A DNA stretch of 64,000 nt from Angiostrongylus vasorum (GCA_018806985.1 JADANN010000063.1:620001-684000), one strand, 5' to 3'. Positions 48,601-59,770 are shown, counted from the stretch's first letter. Numbers and translations: made by a program. Notes: generated by a model not told the origin, from the sequence alone.

Positions 48601-49705
48601 AACAAGGTGGTAAATGCCAATAATGGTGAGTCGTAATATAATAGATTATAAAAAATTTATCCAGAAAAAACTGAACTGTATACCATGTCTCATAGTGTTT
48701 TTTTTTACATGATTAGGTAAACGTGAGGTTGTTAGAAAAAAGCTTATTCGGCTAACGTTTCGACGTCATCGTCTTCTTCAGAGCAGTAGCGATCCAAGTC
48801 GTTAATTCACAGTCATTCGGATGATGAAGAAGCCACGAAGACGAGAAACTGTGGGCCATCGACTTGGATAATCGCGGCTCTGAAGAAGATGAAGACGTAG
48901 ACACGTTAGGTGAATAGACTTTTTTATGAAAATTATGGGTTTCCATAATCTTCTAAGAAAAATTTTGCCTAGTCATGCCCCGGTGAAATTAAAGTCGGTT
49001 TATAAAATATTGTTACGCTCAAGGTAGTGGTATTCGTCGTTCTATTTGTATCACTTTTTTCGCTGGTAGAGGCTTTTCCTTATTCAGTTCAGAAGAGCGA
49101 AACAGCATAAAAAGGTATTATGAGATTGATGGCGTTTCAAGAATATTTTTTCGTTTTCTTAGCATCCATTGCAGTCACTGTTATATCCATTACATGCACA
49201 GGGCTGAGCAGCATAAAACACCGATTAGCCAGCTAACTAAAAACGCAACAGTTACCTGCCCTCAAAATGTCGTCTCTTTCAGTTAACGAATTCAGAAAAA
49301 CAAGCCTCAGAAAAAAAACAAATTAAAAGACGGCCGTACTTTCACCAAGTGCACGAAGAACATGTTGTATTACTCAAGTTGGGAAATTCATGATTTTCAC
49401 TAAAGGAAGTGCTTGCAACGAAAATGTATTCATCAAATTAGATGTAGTTAATAAAAGAGAGCTGAAAAACGGCCTATGAACTGCGTTTGCTGAGAAATTC
49501 AGTCTCGTCCCTAAATACAGTTTTATTCCGTAGGAAGCCGTAGGTTCTTTCTACATCAGCTTATCTAGGAATTGCATAACTCCAATTTCATTTCCAGATT
49601 CTCGTCGGCACAGTATTCTTCTCAACTGCTTTACGAGCTCATCGTGAGTTCACCACCAAACGCCTACAGAGAGAGCAGATCATTGAGAACAACCCGATCA
49701 TTTGA
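42486..49705 (+). CDS. Small four-helix membrane protein, N-terminus not found
   Basis: Six exons: 42486-42528, 43825-43957, 44092-44141, 44236-44360, 44432-44509 and 49598-49705. All introns are GT-AG and the phases fit throughout (0, 1, 2, 1, 0, 0), giving 178 residues plus stop. Residues run KDIYTWKLLPMVPEHKFRG, then hydrophobic segments AWVLAGLYTAIMVESATFGV, AAVLILTFAVVSLIGYIST, YLVWRMLFTLIIIFVMIWQ and AVWEILVGTVFFSTALRA, ending in a charged tail (REFTTKRLQREQIIENNPII). Four membrane helices with a short cytosol-facing basic tail resemble nematode LAPTM/MTP-like four-pass proteins, but the family is not certain. The first exon with its ATG must lie upstream of 42486. The 44432 acceptor is weak. 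The last intron is about 5.1 kb and full of repeats. Confidence 0.6.
42567..42627. repeat. (TA)n microsatellite
   Basis: About 60 bp, followed by an AC-rich run; inside an intron of the membrane-protein gene. Confidence 0.95.
42655..42890 (+). mobile_element. SINE family A copy, head degraded
   Basis: AATTGGTACCAGCCTTGTCTG body and GAGGGATCGATCACCGAC tail match the family; box A is not recognisable. Confidence 0.55.
43385..43735. mobile_element. SINE family C, two copies head to head
   Basis: A minus-strand copy (about 43385-43530) faces a plus-strand copy (about 43540-43735). Shared landmarks: GAGAAAGGCAAAACGAAG, GGTTTGATCCCC (box B-like), TTTGCAAATATCTAAGCAT and the GGCAGCAAGTAAAAAATAG end. 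Intronic. Confidence 0.55.
44770..44990 (+). mobile_element. SINE family A copy, 5'-truncated
   Basis: Body and tail (GGATGCTTGATGAAGTCGAATGC, CCTTCAGGGATTGATGAAGG) are clear; the promoter head is missing. Confidence 0.65.
45262..45780 (+). mobile_element. SINE family C, two tandem copies
   Basis: Units at about 45262-45560 and 45567-45780 in the same orientation. Both begin AGAAAGGCGAAACGAAGGAC, pass GTGGTGAACGCGTTA and end with GTAGTAGG(T/C)AGT(A/G)AATAAAAAAG. Intronic. Confidence 0.65.
46085..46320 (-). mobile_element. SINE family A copy, diverged
   Basis: Minus strand; ATGCGCTATGAATTCAATTT and TTAGAGGTGATTTAATGCAT follow the tail of the family. Confidence 0.55.
46670..46931 (-). mobile_element. 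SINE family A copy
   Basis: Minus strand, near full length. Box B-like GGAATCGAACC, box A disturbed (TTTCGCGCAGTGG). Confidence 0.75.
47205..47480 (+). mobile_element. SINE family A copy with intact boxes
   Basis: Box A TAGCGCAGCGG at 47215-47225 and box B GGTTCGATCTCG near 47265 fit the tRNA promoter consensus best among all copies. Tail shared with the others. Confidence 0.8.
47640..48298 (-). mobile_element. RTE family 2, 3' end fragment
   Basis: On the minus strand: SRGIAVEAAFGLLEK near 48240, RTQIGWSHNKKNR near 47955, GRDRNEWKI near 47720, which follow the C-terminal end of the family 2 ORF. Very decayed; intronic and antisense to the membrane-protein gene. Confidence 0.6.
48299..48708 (-). 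CDS. Open frame nested in the large intron, unknown protein
   Basis: About 137 codons without a stop on the minus strand: HYWHLPPCFGWDVPECRTAI near 48620, SRPRRSSTFRSGSLVMSALM near 48510, then a Ser/Thr-rich end. The composition is protein-like over its lower 100 codons; the upper part is AT-rich and may be intron. It is followed by the RTE family 2 relic and preceded by a hammerhead fold-back, so it could also be part of an unrecognised element. An internal ATG at 48485-48487 is the only candidate start in the Ser-rich part. Confidence 0.3.
48733..48930. repeat. Fold-back of two opposed hammerhead-like motifs
   Basis: A minus-strand motif (48749-48786: CUGAAGA, stem II GAC/GUC, GAAAC, GUU, AGCCG) faces a plus-strand motif (48875-48912: CGGCU, CUGAAGA, then a mutated GAAAC). 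The outer 75 bp on each side are inverted copies with only about 50 bp between. Looks like a PLE stripped to its two arms. Confidence 0.6.
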
Positions 49706-49853
49706 ATGAAAAATCTCGATCTAGAAATTTTTGGTCACTAAAAAACCAATCCACACTAGACGGAACCACATGTAATCTTGAAACCAAAAGAGAAGCTAAC
49801 CACATCACATGTTGTAATTGTGCATCACACTAAGCCTGACCTGTTTTTAAAAC

Positions 49854-49883
49854 AATAAAACCAAACATATCCATGTAAATAAA
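49854..49883 (+). promoter_or_regulatory. Poly(A) signals of the membrane-protein gene
   Basis: AATAAA at 49854-49859 and again at 49878-49883, about 150 bp after the stop codon at 49703-49705. Confidence 0.5.
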
Positions 49884-49905
49884 GGATTAGATTAGATGTT
49901 TTCTT

Positions 49906-51767
49906 CGCTTATCTTGTTCTGAAAAGGTTAAATTAATCTCAATGCAATATTACTACGTCGGCTTCCACATCATATTGGTTTCATGAACTTTACGGAGAAG
50001 CACTTCCACTTGTCTAGTATTCCTTTGCTTGGAGAATTCTTTTTCTGTGGATTCTCGAATTTACCATTCCAGAGTGCTCTCAATTAACTATCACAGGTAG
50101 TCATTAGGTCTTCTGAGATTGTATTAGTTGACGTATTGTAACCAGAGTTCTGCCAGGAATGATAAAATTCTTGACGACTTTCATTGTTGAGCGAAGTATA
50201 GTAAAGAAGTCGAAGCTTAATGTTGTATTTTCTAGTTTTATTTTCATACTGTTTTTTCATAACGATGTAACAAGCACTCCTTAATGGCGGTTTTATGTCG
50301 TCGTATTTTTAGTCTTATTTACATAACCCGGAGTCACACTTTAGACCCATCTCATTACTTCTTTTATTCGACCCTGTTTCTTCGCATCCATCATCCACGA
50401 AGGTCATAAGATTTGCCTGTAGGTTGAGATGCTGACTGTGTTTTCAATCTTTTTGATGAATGTTCTTGTGTGCTAGTTAAGTAGATTTTTCCTTGAATCC
50501 TGGACAGGGTATGCCATGCCGCATTCAGATCTTCAGAAGGTTAATCGCAGGGCAGTATGGTTGGGTTCACAGACAAACCTAGTACAAATTATTGCCTCGA
50601 AACAACTTGAGGCAACGTTTTTCTTGGTCGGTTTTATAAATACAGTTAACGCCGCTCTGGAAAGATATATTCATGGCAGTATTTGTACTTTCATGATCGA
50701 GAAGTTATAGCACAATATCTTAAGTTTTTGATAAAGTAAAGTTCAGTCCTGATCCATCCATATACTTGCCATAGAGATGCAGAATAATTCGTTTTTTTGC
50801 TGATTCAGAGTGGTAACTGTTAGAATTGACCTTCTGTAAAGTTCACGCTTCTGTATAAACTTCTGCGGAATAAGTGCTATTAAGTTTCCTCCTCTCCGGT
50901 CTAGGTCAATTTAAATATTTTGACGAAATTTGTTTAAAATTCTTTTTAGAAATCTGATCATACTAACTTCAGCGAGACCTGATCGAAACAATAACAAACC
51001 ATAAATCCAGACGACTTTGTCGTTGTTTGCAAACTGAATGCTTCTCTAGTGATTTTCACTGGAGAAACTTTCACTTTTGATCAATATCTACATCACAGTT
51101 GTGAGGTTCACGTTGATCCTGATTTCTGATGCTATTGCCTCTTTTCAGTATGTCAGTGATTCCTCATATAGTACTTTGCTGTTCTTAAGACAAAACAAGT
51201 TGTTCAGTCGTTCGATTGCAGCTTCCCTTAACCTTGCCCTTTCAATCACCATCCTCTATAAACCTATTAATTACTTTACTATTTACTAATTACTCTACTA
51301 ATTACTTATATGGTTTCTATTGGAAAGCAGAATGTTCCTGAACTCTAGTATGTTTTCATCTTGCTCAGTTCATTAAGAAGCGTCTACGTGTGAGTGTTTC
51401 AGGTTTCCCTGGTATAGCAGCCTTTTGCTATAAGGTTGTCATTGGTGCAAATCCATGAGAATACAAGCACTTTCCCATAAATCACCCTAAACGAAAGAAC
51501 GACGACAACATGCAATGATTCATTGTCACAAACGTGATTGAAGCCGAACCGCTTCCAGTCTCTTCATAGAACATCGCACAGCCTTTAAGGGTGGAACGTG
51601 GTCGGTTGGTTGACTCAATAAAAGGAACATCGTTTGTGCGATCGTAGCATGCTATATGTCACATCTTTGTGCTAGTGAATACGTTTATTCAACTCCATAT
51701 AGGAATAAATATGCGCTTGTATAGACGCATACGCATATGCATCTACGTACATATTTATTTGTATGCA
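49906..51767. other. AT-rich spacer
   Basis: No gene or repeat family recognised. Confidence 0.4.
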
Positions 51768-52079
51768 TGCATGTATGTATGTATGTATGTATGTATGTAT
51801 GTATGTATGTATGTATGTATGTATTTATGTATGTATGTATGTATGTATGTATGTATGTATGTATGTATGTATGTATGTATGTATGTATGTATGTATGTGT
51901 ATGTATGTATGTATGTATGTATGTATGTATGTATGTATGTATGCATGTATGTATGTATGTATGTATGTATGTATGTATGTATGTATGTATGTATGTATGT
52001 ATGTATGTATGTATGTATGTATGTATGTATGTATGTATGTATGTATGTATGTACGTATGTATGTATGCATGTATGAATG

Positions 52080-52113
<34 letters not shown>

Positions 52114-52625
52114 TGTATGTATGTATGTATGTATGTATGTATGTATGTATGTATGTATGTATGTATGTATGTATGTGTGTATGTATGTATGTATGCATGT
52201 ATGTATGTATGTATGTATGTATGTTTGTATGTGTGTATGTATGTATGTATGTATGCATACATGTATGTATGTATGTATGTATGTATGTATGTATGTATGT
52301 ATGTATGTATGTATGTATGTATGTATCTATGTATGTATGTATGTATGTATGTATGTATGTATGTATGTATGTATGTATGTATGTATGTATGTATGTATGT
52401 ATGTATGTATGTATGTATGTATGTATGTATGTATGTATGTATGTATGTATGTATGTATGTATGTATGTATGTATGTATGTATGTATGTATGTATGTATGT
52501 ATGTATGTATGTATGTATGTATGTATGTATGTATGTATGTATGTATGTATGTATGTATGTATGTATGTACGTATGTATGTATGTATGTATGTATATATGT
52601 ATGCATGTATGCATGTGCATGTATG
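51768..52625. repeat. (TATG)n tetranucleotide array, about 850 bp
   Basis: More than 200 near-perfect copies of TATG with isolated point changes. Long frames of MYVC or THTYIH on both strands are a by-product of a four-base unit without stops and are not genes. Flanked on the right by a GTGT-rich region to 52715. Confidence 0.98.
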
Positions 52626-52739
52626 CACGTGTGTGTGCATGTATGTATATGTGTGTGTGTACGTTTGTGCCCCAGTGTTTGTGTGTGTGCGTGGGCGTGT
52701 GTGTAGGTTTGTTTATGTATTTACGTGAATGACTTTGTA

Positions 52740-53700
52740 TTTATTACAGCAGTTTCAAAGTGGAATGTTGTGCCGAAGAATTTTGAAAAGCCTAATGTCT
52801 TAGTGGAGAATATATTAGAAAAATTCCACGACATACTCCGTTACTTGAGGATGCAAAATTAAATTTCGTTTAGAGATCTAAAAAACAAACATGATAAACT
52901 GCCGGCTTCTAGCAGCTAATGACTAGTGAACAAGTTCTACATGAAATTGCCAAAGGGTTTCATTCCCTTTAAAGTGTTTTTCTATCCTTATAACATATTG
53001 CGTTGCATTAAAAATCTGATGATCGAATTTTCATAGATAACACAGAGAAGAAAGAATGAATTTCCTAATATAACACAAAATGTAAGACATTCAATATACT
53101 TCATATCCTTCTATCCTTAAAATAGCCTGCTTTTTAATTAGCGGTGCCAAGAATTCTGTAACTAACTGTAGAGGATACAATGAGTTTTTTTTAAAGTTTT
53201 ACGCATGGCGTGAGTCCGTAGGATTTTTTTCCCATAAAATCTCAGTTGAAAACTGGCAAGCTGTAGCAGCTTTTATCTCTTTCACATTTCGAAAAAAGCA
53301 TCTCATTTCTGGTGCGAAAAATGGTCTGACGAATGATATTGCCAAAACCGGTTCACATTTTGCTATACACCTTCCACCCCAACCCTCCACCCCTTTCCGT
53401 TTAAATGTTCGAATTGGAGTGCACAACGAAAAAGAGCGGTAGAATTGCTCGAAAAGAAGCGAACGAAGACAAATGTTTCTTTTATTTACGAATCAACAGC
53501 TATTTCAAGATCTGTTTAGTGAACTCCCGTTATACTAGACGGGTAATACGTAATTAATGCTGTGTTAATGGTGGTTCTAAATGAAGCTTTCCCACTTTAC
53601 TATCTTTCACACGTAGTCGCTACGAATCACGGTCGTTTTTTTGATCGTCCGTTTTCTCACATTTCCTTAACCCAATGTGTGCAATACCTCATATTAAAAT
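52740..53700. other. Spacer downstream of the collagen gene
   Basis: No supported gene. The 75-codon minus-strand frame at 53199-53426 has no splice or domain support. Confidence 0.4.
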
Positions 53701-53701
53701 G

Positions 53702-53707
53702 TTTATT
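53702..53707 (-). terminator. Poly(A) signal of the collagen gene
   Basis: AATAAA on the minus strand, about 100 bp after the stop codon at 53808-53810. Confidence 0.6.
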
Positions 53708-53807
53708 TAGCGTCGTTTGTTCGGAATGACATAAGTCGCTCAACGAACAAAGCATAATGAAGAGGTTCTGTGGCACGAAACGCTGAGTAGATTTTGATGC
53801 TCGCGGC

Positions 53808-54787
53808 CTAATAACCTGGAGCGGTACGCGGTGGTGGGCAGTGGTCGCATCCTCCTGAAATTCACAAAAGCATTGTGAAAACAGAACATAAAACGTCAAG
53901 GGTTAAGTGTCAAACGTTGACTTGCCTGCTGATCCGGTCTCTCCATCCGGTCCATTTTCTCCATTAGCTCCAGGCTGCCCAGGCTCTCCTGCTGCTCCAT
54001 TATCTCCGGGAGGTCCTTGTGATCCTGGCTGTCCAGGTTGTCCATCCATTCCAGGTTGTCCATCGGGTCCAGGAGGTCCTGGAGGTCCTGGTGGGCCGGG
54101 TGGGCCGTTCGGGCCAGGAACTTCGTGGAGTTGTCCAGGAGCTCCTGGAGCGCCAGGACTTCCTGGCTGTCCATCGTTTCCAGGGGGTCCAGGTGGGCCT
54201 TGAGCTCCAGGAGCTCCTGCTTGTCCAGGTGCTCCAGGCTGTCCATCGGACCCAGGATTACCAGGAGGTCCCTTTGGTCCTGGATTTCCAGGAGGTCCCA
54301 TGGGACCTTCAGGGCAGTCGAAACAGAATTCATGTTCAGGAGCAGGAGTAGGTGGTGGTCCATCAGGCCCGTCCTTGCCAGGTACACCGGGTTGACCATC
54401 AGCTCCGTCTTCACCGTCAGGTCCTGGAGCTCCAGGTGGTCCAGCAGGCGATACACCACAGCCGCAACATACTCCGCTAGGAGCTGACTCGAAGCCGCCT
54501 TCAACACCAGCGCTGCTGTATCCAGCTTGGCGGCGACTTCTCAAAGCTCCCCCAGAAACTTTTGCTAGCACCTGTGTCCGAGTGACTTCTCGCCAGATGT
54601 TGCCAGAGCGCGATTTGCAGAAATCGACTTCACTTTGCATTACCGACTGCATGTGCTGCATGTAGTTGTACAGCATTGGCACTGATATGACACAAACTAA
54701 GGTAGCCATAGTGGAGATGGCAACACCGAAGAAGGCTACTCTACGAAGAGAGTTAGCCTCAATCTCCAGCTCTTTTTCGCTGCTCAT
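53808..54787 (-). CDS. Cuticle collagen
   Basis: Structural protein of the nematode exoskeleton, secreted by the hypodermis and assembled as trimers. Two exons, 53926-54787 and 53808-53854, give 302 residues, the usual size of the family. Residues 1-72 are the conserved N-terminal domain with one membrane-anchor helix (about 17-40; [20 protein letters not shown]). RSRR at 83-86 is the expected subtilisin-type processing site. A CCGC cluster at 107-110, CFDC at 155-158 and a final CDHC frame the interrupted Gly-X-Y blocks (from about 115 to 143 and from 161 onward). It ends in [13 protein letters not shown]. Without the last exon the frame would close as GKSTFDT, lacking the C-terminal cysteines. 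The start is the first ATG after TTTTAG, in line with the family length. Which named collagen it matches cannot be told. Confidence 0.93.
53855..53925 (-). other. GC-AG intron of the collagen gene
   Basis: 71-bp intron with donor CAG|GCAAGT and acceptor TTTCAG|G. Only this junction keeps the frame into [23 protein letters not shown] is the known strong form of GC donors; the nearby GT two bases on gives the wrong frame. Confidence 0.8.
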
Positions 54788-55088
54788 CTAAAATTACACG
54801 AGAATGCAAAATGTGATGTGAATTTGTTGGGAAAACTAAAGATTACACGGAATTATTCAAGAGACGTTCAACTGTATGCAAAAAACGGAAATATTAACGA
54901 TACTTAAGAAACTCATAGACTCAAAAAACATTAATGAAATAATAAAAGCGAGAGTTGAAAGGTATAATATGATCGCTTAAAGAGAACAGATTTCTGGAGA
55001 CGTTGACGAAATGCATGAGTGGATGACCTACCGTTGTTGTCGGGTCGGATGGCTGTACCCACCTTGTATCTGCCTGAGGCGAGGTGCC

Positions 55089-55095
55089 TTTTATA
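55089..55095 (-). promoter_or_regulatory. TATA box of the collagen gene
   Basis: CACTATAAAAGGC on the minus strand, about 300 bp before the ATG, so transcription would start near 55060. The leader between has a GGTAGGT donor-like site (near 55025) and TTTTAG just before the ATG, so a 5' UTR intron or trans-splicing is possible. Confidence 0.6.
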
Positions 55096-55324
55096 GTGGA
55101 ATAGGGCGGGTGATTGCGCTGCAAGATGCCGAGGAAATAGTGCACGCTGGTCGCGAAACACGCCGATATAGAGCGCGATTCGACGAGGCGTCGGGCCAAG
55201 GTCGACGCTTAGACGACGACGAGTTTCGCGTCTCTAAGCAGGCTAGTGCTAATTAATGTATAACTCTTCAAATACTTTTTCAGATCGTTGTGCTAATAAA
55301 AGGTTGGTAAAGATGTTGTTGATT

Positions 55325-55362
55325 CGGGCAACGCTTTCACACATTCGTGTTCTTCAGAGCCG
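55325..55362 (-). ncRNA. Solo hammerhead-like motif
   Basis: On the minus strand CGGCU, CUGAAGA, a four-pair stem II ACAC/GUGU, GAAAG, then CGUUGCCCG. The GAAAC has changed at its last base. Confidence 0.45.
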
Positions 55363-55379
55363 CGTTGATCCCTGTCGAT

Positions 55380-58300
55380 GGTCGACTCGTCAAATTTTAC
55401 CATAACACATTCCCTTCCAGAACTTTACCCGACTACCACCGTACTGCTGGAAATTCCAATTATAGATGTCTTGTATGTACTGACGTCTTCTTTTCCTGGT
55501 CTTGTTTAGTTCATTATTTATGATATACAGATCATATTTTCACCGGTTAGCAGGTTATTCACTGCTCGCTAATGGGTTGCTACAACAGGTTGATTTTCAA
55601 AAATAGTATATTTTCACTACGGCAAAAACTTCTGCCATAGGTGGGTGATGGATGAAAGGCAACGTGTCATCCACGTGTCATCCCAAATCAAAGAAGTATA
55701 ACAGCGCTTGTGTGGTAGTCATCTAATTTCTAGATCAATTTACGAAATCTCTTAAATGTTTTTTTTTCGACCAGAGAAGAAAATTCCAAGTCTCCCATCT
55801 TGCGCTGAACAGACAGTGACAGTTCGCCAGCCACTCAACTATGTAAGTGTTCTCTCAAAAAACGCCAAAGCGAATTCCGTATCCATAATTTGCATCCTGA
55901 CTGAGTTTTTTTGCACCACTTACACAGCTATCCCTCTCTGTCTTCTTCTCTCTCTCACCCCTCTCTCTCTTTCGCCTTCGTTTTTTTCTTGGACATCAAA
56001 CACTGCAAAAAACTATTTCTTGAAATTTCTTATACTTAGTTGCTACTTTTTTCAAGTGTTCTCCATTTATCAACATTGAAGTAACATCACTTTAAAGCCA
56101 GTGATTTTATGGAATAGTGTATGTGTGTGCGTGGGTGTGTGTGTACCAATTAGCTAGTCAATGTCTCTTTGTACTTGTATGTATGAGTGTATGTGGGTGG
56201 CATGCGTTCATGTCTACGTCCTACCTATTAAAACGAAAATGTGTTCCACTTTATAAATTACTAGAAAAACAAAACATTGGAGTGATGATGACTTGAGAGA
56301 AAACACCAATGTACCGCCCGATCTGGACACGACATTTTGATTCATTATTCGTTTGAGCTAATCTTTGCAACTTCAGAATTAATGATCTATATTTGAGTAT
56401 ACACGATTCGCCAAAGTGCTGGTATCATTTCCTGAATCACTTATTTTATGTCGATGAGAAAGATTCGTCAGTCAGGCACTTAGCAACATCAATCAGTATT
56501 CATTGTTGGCCCATTTCATCACAAGCCTTAGCAACTACTCTTGAATTATTAAACCTGCAGAGAGTTCGGTTTTGTGCAGTGGAAACCCATAGATGTATCT
56601 ATGCATAAATACATGTATGCATGCATATATAAACATATGTGTAGACGTTTACAAAGTGTTTACATTTGTATGTATATCTAAACAGGTATGTATGAGCCCT
56701 CTCATATGTATGGAACACTATGTGTGAGCCTTCTCATAAGTATAAAACACTATGTAGGAGCCTTCTCACAACTATAGCACACTTATTTGACTATTCGTTT
56801 TACGAGCACAGGAAAGAAGGTCAAGTTCAATTCAATTTTAATGCAACGGATATGTGAATTCTCAACCCATGAACCGCTTTCGCGCAAACGGGGTACGCAC
56901 ACCCTAGCCAACTCAAGGACATCGTTATCCATTCCACTTCAATCATCTACATACACTATTCTACAGTGGGCAGATAGATACAGGTGTAAATCTATGTATC
57001 AAATTCTTAACGAACATGTACTTCGTCGCACCAAATGCGTGCAGATCATACCTGTTTGCATGATAAAGGAGAAGTCGCTGTCGGGTTTGATTTCAATCGC
57101 ACCTTGGATCAGATCGTTCATTAAATTATGCCACATTTGATGTAGCGCTTTCTAGATTTATATGAAGACCAGGTTGAACCTTGGCATTTGGGCACATATG
57201 CTGGAATTTTTGAAAACTTCATGACAACAAATCTATACTGGCGAAATGAAACCGCAGTTGTTTCTATCAGTTCTATTAGACCTCGAACTTAACAAGGTCA
57301 TCAGTCGGATGGTCATCGTCGTCATTTCCTCTAGCCGGCACCTATATTGTTCTCAAACTCAATTTCTTCGATGTGATTGATTTTCTAATTCCCGAGCTTA
57401 ACAGAATACCGTTCACTGGCCTCTTGAATTGTCTGATCACAGATTGCAGTACTGCGACGCAATTCTCAAGTAAAATCATATCACGCGAACAGCAGTAATC
57501 GTTTCTCAAGAAAATTTACTAGCGAAATTTTTCACACCGCAACTATTACTCAAGTGGTACAAGTTCCAAAAAAGTTTGCTCCATCTTGTAGAGTTGACGC
57601 ACACAGAAAAATAGAACTTGTGATGTCACACAAGTTTTAAACCTTGGCACGTGCCAGTAAACGATCTAGTTCATTGAGAATTTTTTTTCATATAGATTAG
57701 CTCTAGACAAACCTTCTTTCTGCGTGTGGAAAAAATTCTATTCAATGCTACGAATAGGACCGTGGTGAAGTTTGGCACTGTACTCTACTGCACAACCCTA
57801 AGCCCGACGTGTGGACTGCCAACAGAAACTCGCACAATTGGAACATATATTAGTTTTGAAACCTTATTGTGTAGGCTTCTAAACTCTAAGTTGACACCTT
57901 ATTACAAATGCTGAATAAAACCAGCTATAAACAGAATATCACTTTTTTTCTCAGGCATTTTAGGAAATATTTAAGATAATTTGTCAAATTCTTGACGGAA
58001 GATGACGATGTGGGTGTGGCAACAATCAGATAGAATAGTACCTATAGGAGTTCACAAAGGCAACTCTATCTATCGACGGTTTGGGAAAAACATCGAAAAT
58101 TACCTCCTTATATTTTGAGATCGCCTACGGTAAACAACAGTAGCTTATTTCAAGAGCAACAGTTAAATTAATCAACATCACCATCAAGCATGCAAAAAAT
58201 TTGCTTATATCAAAAAACCCTAATAAAGCCGAAGTTTATTTCAACTTGAGTGTCCATAATTTGTTAATGTTTCGTTAAAGCAACTATTTATGTTTTGTTA

Positions 58301-59400
58301 AAGCAATCAATCTCTGAGAAGGCATTTCTCACTACAAACTGTCATCCAAGTTGCAATGGGCGAAGATCTTTTAATTTTACTAATTAACGGTCTTATAGTA
58401 ATAAAAAAGTGCATTTTTCCGCTATCATCCGCTTAATCTTCAAGTGCCATCAGAGAGGACATCACAAGGCTGGATAACGCGCAGGCTGAGATTAGTACCA
58501 TTTCCTGGACATTTATGTAAACATTGTTCCCCGAACTTTCACTGCTAGAAACCGATCAGACCGAAGGCCGTCTAGAGTATTGAAACGGAAAGGACGTTGA
58601 ATTTCTACCGCCGTTGAAGGGTGTATAGCATGTGGTGTAACGTAAAGAAAGCAGCGATATAATCGCTCTAACGTTTCACTGATCGAAAACCACCAAACCT
58701 CTACAAGCAACACTACATATTTACACCCTGTACGGACGGCCTATTTTATAGCGTGCTCCATTAAACCTTTAAATTTTAAAAATACGTAGGCTATCTTGGG
58801 GTAATGAAATGCTGTATTTTCTACGTCTTTGACTTTGGAGAGAATTAGTATCGTTCACGAGGTTTCTAAACCTTTAAAAACTTTAACGAAATGCCTTTCG
58901 TCTGCAAAAAGTTATATGTTTGCCTAAATATTTCAGTCGGCAATCAGTGGAAGCTAATTTAGGCATGTGATGGGTAGTAAACCATTTGCCGCCCACCATA
59001 ACTGCATTTCGCCAGACTAGCGGACTTATCCTCCATGGCATGTGCCAACAGCGCCACTGCAAAATGATTTTTTTTCCGAAAAATGCGCCTTTAATTTTTC
59101 TGTACTCATTCAACTATTTGATTATGAAGATCTCCTTTTCGCAATATTATAGTACGGTTGATATTCAACCGGTATGAACAAACGGAATTGTATGACGTGT
59201 CCCAATTATTTTGGCAAATAGATCTGTCGTTATAATGAAACAGTGCGGTAACTTTGAGAGTTACCAAAAACTATACCATTCTCAAGGAAGTGGTATGTTT
59301 AGATGCGTTCCGTATTCATTAGAAACGTCAACCTTGAAATTGCAGCGTACGAACAGATTTAACACTCAGAAATCGTGTTTTACCATTGTTCACTAGTCGA
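55380..59400. other. 4 kb gene-poor stretch
   Basis: No gene supported. A possible exon at 55770-55842 (PSCAEQTVTVRQPLNY before a GTAAGT donor) stands alone. The frame at 56787-57140 has no domain. Confidence 0.35.
56685..56785. repeat. 32-bp minisatellite, 2.5-3 units
   Basis: Units of about 32 bp sharing ACACTATGTGTGAGCCTTCTC with small differences. Confidence 0.7.
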
Positions 59401-59439
59401 GAATACTGTTGTTAGCCTCATTATTTGTCTGCAATTCTG

Positions 59440-59770
59440 TCATTTAACGACACGATGTAACACAACGCTTTCGGTTGGCTGCCGTGTGCTTCAAGCACCG
59501 CGGCCGATAGTTTGACAGTGTAGAATGGCATGTCAATCTTCAAGGACGGCATGCGTTCAAAATGATCAGCAAAGAGAAAACCGAGAAGGTCAATGCACTT
59601 GCCGCTAAGCGCTCACACACAGCGCCCAGCACCTAGCCTCCCTTAATTGATGTTTGGATAACCCGGCAACAGTCGGGAAAGGCGAACGTGGAAAAGAACT
59701 GTATGCGATGACCAACAACGTCGACGCCTTAGCATACACCCAGGAGAGTGAGTCACCGAATGTGTGCACT
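59440..59770. repeat. GC-richer block of unknown origin
   Basis: Clearly richer in GC than its flanks, no sustained frame on either strand. Probably a dispersed repeat whose other copies are outside the window. Confidence 0.35.

Noticed and set aside
51669..52732. Long open frames of MYVC and THTYIH type on both strands
   Set aside because: They arise from a tetranucleotide repeat whose unit holds no stop in any frame; no start context, splice site or conserved composition supports a protein.
53907..54487. Gly/Pro-rich and Leu-rich frames on both strands over the collagen gene
   Set aside because: They are other-frame shadows of the Gly-X-Y coding sequence. Only the minus-strand frame with the N-terminal domain and Cys pattern fits the family.
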